Both the position numbers and the translations under genes were made by a program. From Holophagaceae bacterium (lineage in GTDB: Bacteria; Acidobacteriota; Holophagae; Holophagales; Holophagaceae), in the NCBI GenBank assembly GCA_009783055.1, contig WRHW01000011.1, positions 1 to 44,288 of the forward strand: 44,288 bases of DNA. Direction: 5' to 3'. The notes under the pieces are model-generated. The model searched no databases. It had not been told where the DNA came from and saw only the letters and a program-made list of their open reading frames with translations. Below are positions 43,695 through 44,288 of this stretch, piece by piece (within the stretch, counting starts at the first letter, position 1; every line of letters starts with the position of its first letter).

Positions 43695-44219
43695 TTGGCT
43701 ACAAAGACACCAAACCTTTTCTCAAGGTTCCCCACTGGCACGAGTCGCTCTCAACCTTATTTCGGTTCAATCCACGAAAAAGTGGAGGACAAAATGTACA
43801 ATTATTTCAATACGGAAGATAATGCTCTGAAATGGTGGCGGCGCAATAATTATGGATGGCTTTGGTTACTTGGCGACAAGCCAGCTTCCGGCTATAAATA
43901 TGTGGGCAGGCCAAATAGTTGGTATGATGAAAAGAATAATTATTTCAAGCATGGCGATAATAAATTGACAATCAAAGACAATTTGTTTGAAATATTAGCT
44001 TTTGGCGTAAGGCCAAGGTCTGATGCACTAGGAGCAGAAGAAAAAGACGTTGGACACTTTACAAGCGTGAGTCTTAAAGGTATTGATGATACTTTTAATA
44101 CAAACAGTTCAGCTCATAGCAAACAATTCAGATCTAATATCGCTGAAGAGTGGGGATATTGGGAAAAAGTGTTTGGAGATTTTGGATTGGGTGCTAAAAA
44201 AAATGAAACCCCAGATTAG
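43695..44219 (+). CDS. Unknown protein
   Basis: The protein has 174 residues and starts at TTG 43695, 8 nt after GGAGG at 43682-43686; TTG 43689 is the alternative and the upstream TTG at 43680 is overlapped by the ribosome binding site. I do not recognise a family. It has no signal peptide or membrane segment. It is rich in Asn, Lys, Tyr and Trp (for example ALKWWRRNNYGWLWLLGD near 50-67), with a Gly/Asp-containing middle and a charged C-terminus. The AT-rich composition contrasts with the POT gene and may indicate transfer. A proline-rich gene follows after 8 nt, suggesting an operon that continues outside the window. Confidence 0.6.
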   Translation: MATKTPNLFSRFPTGTSRSQPYFGSIHEKVEDKMYNYFNTEDNALKWWRRNNYGWLWLLGDKPASGYKYVGRPNSWYDEKNNYFKHGDNKLTIKDNLFEILAFGVRPRSDALGAEEKDVGHFTSVSLKGIDDTFNTNSSAHSKQFRSNIAEEWGYWEKVFGDFGLGAKKNETPD

Positions 44220-44227
44220 GATTAGCA

Positions 44228-44288
44228 ATGATCAGCAATAATAGTAAAGATAATACACTTCCACCCCCACCACAATTCCAGCCTACTA
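44228..44288 (+). CDS. N-terminus of an unknown protein (partial)
   Basis: An ATG at 44228, with AGGA about 8 nt upstream, opens a frame continuing past the window edge. The visible residues MISNNSKDNTLPPPPQFQPT are polar and Pro-rich, a common cytoplasmic N-terminal tail preceding a membrane or coiled-coil domain, but nothing further can be said. Confidence 0.4.
   Translation, partial: MISNNSKDNTLPPPPQFQPT

Overview
The window reads as a chromosomal segment of a Gram-negative (diderm), motile or surface-associated bacterium of moderate to low GC. Diderm markers are a TolQ/ExbB-type channel, a YibQ-type periplasmic deacetylase, a periplasmic amidase and a PilY1-class pilus adhesin. The mix of a Na+/H+-coupled oligopeptide (POT) transporter of Bacteroidetes/Acidobacteria style, a PPi-type phosphofructokinase, a secreted DPP-IV and gamma-glutamyltransferase, and type IV pili with GGDEF and chemotaxis genes suggests a peptide-scavenging lineage, possibly Acidobacteriota-like. 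That placement is inference and weak; no rRNA or other decisive marker is present.

Layout. 0-9.3 kb: cell-envelope genes (a TPR protein, a degenerate S41 protease-like protein followed by a YibQ-like deacetylase, murG overlapping nadB, a toxin-antitoxin pair, an orphan tolQ, a DUF4143 ATPase). 9.4-13.8 kb: a tight five-gene operon (AtuA/DUF1446, DUF4387, a P-loop protein with an alanyl-tRNA-synthetase editing-like domain, and the two subunits of a class I Fe-S fumarase/tartrate dehydratase/mesaconase) behind a good sigma70-like promoter. 13.8-16.0 kb: a putative nuclease plus a beta-class DNA methyltransferase, a probable restriction-modification system. 16.2-20.2 kb: mutS and a convergent, overlapping PLP decarboxylase. 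20.2-28.3 kb: a minor-pilin operon fimT-pilV-pilW-pilX-pilY1 on the minus strand. 28.5-31.2 kb: a 20-unit heptamer tandem repeat, tRNA-Gln(CTG) with a clear promoter, a Cache-HAMP-GGDEF diguanylate cyclase and queF. 31.3-44.3 kb: a methyl-accepting chemotaxis protein, amidase, hisS, aqpZ, secreted dipeptidyl peptidase IV, PPi-type phosphofructokinase, gamma-glutamyltransferase, a POT transporter with a 17-residue tandem-repeat insert, and unknown genes at the right edge.

How the genes fit together: the DPP-IV, gamma-glutamyltransferase and POT transporter form a peptide-harvesting theme at 36-43 kb. The pilus operon, GGDEF protein and MCP form a surface-behaviour block at 20-33 kb. The fumarase/AtuA operon looks like a catabolic hydro-lyase pathway whose substrate cannot be read from sequence.

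The most unusual signals are: (1) the AtuA-DUF4387-P-loop/SAD-fumarase operon; (2) an S41 protease-like protein in which both catalytic residues are replaced; (3) a dispersed heptamer repeat family, two copies of which share an exact 28-nt flank 25 kb apart and inverted; (4) strand-composition blocks that flip independently of gene direction; (5) the repeat insert in the POT transporter.
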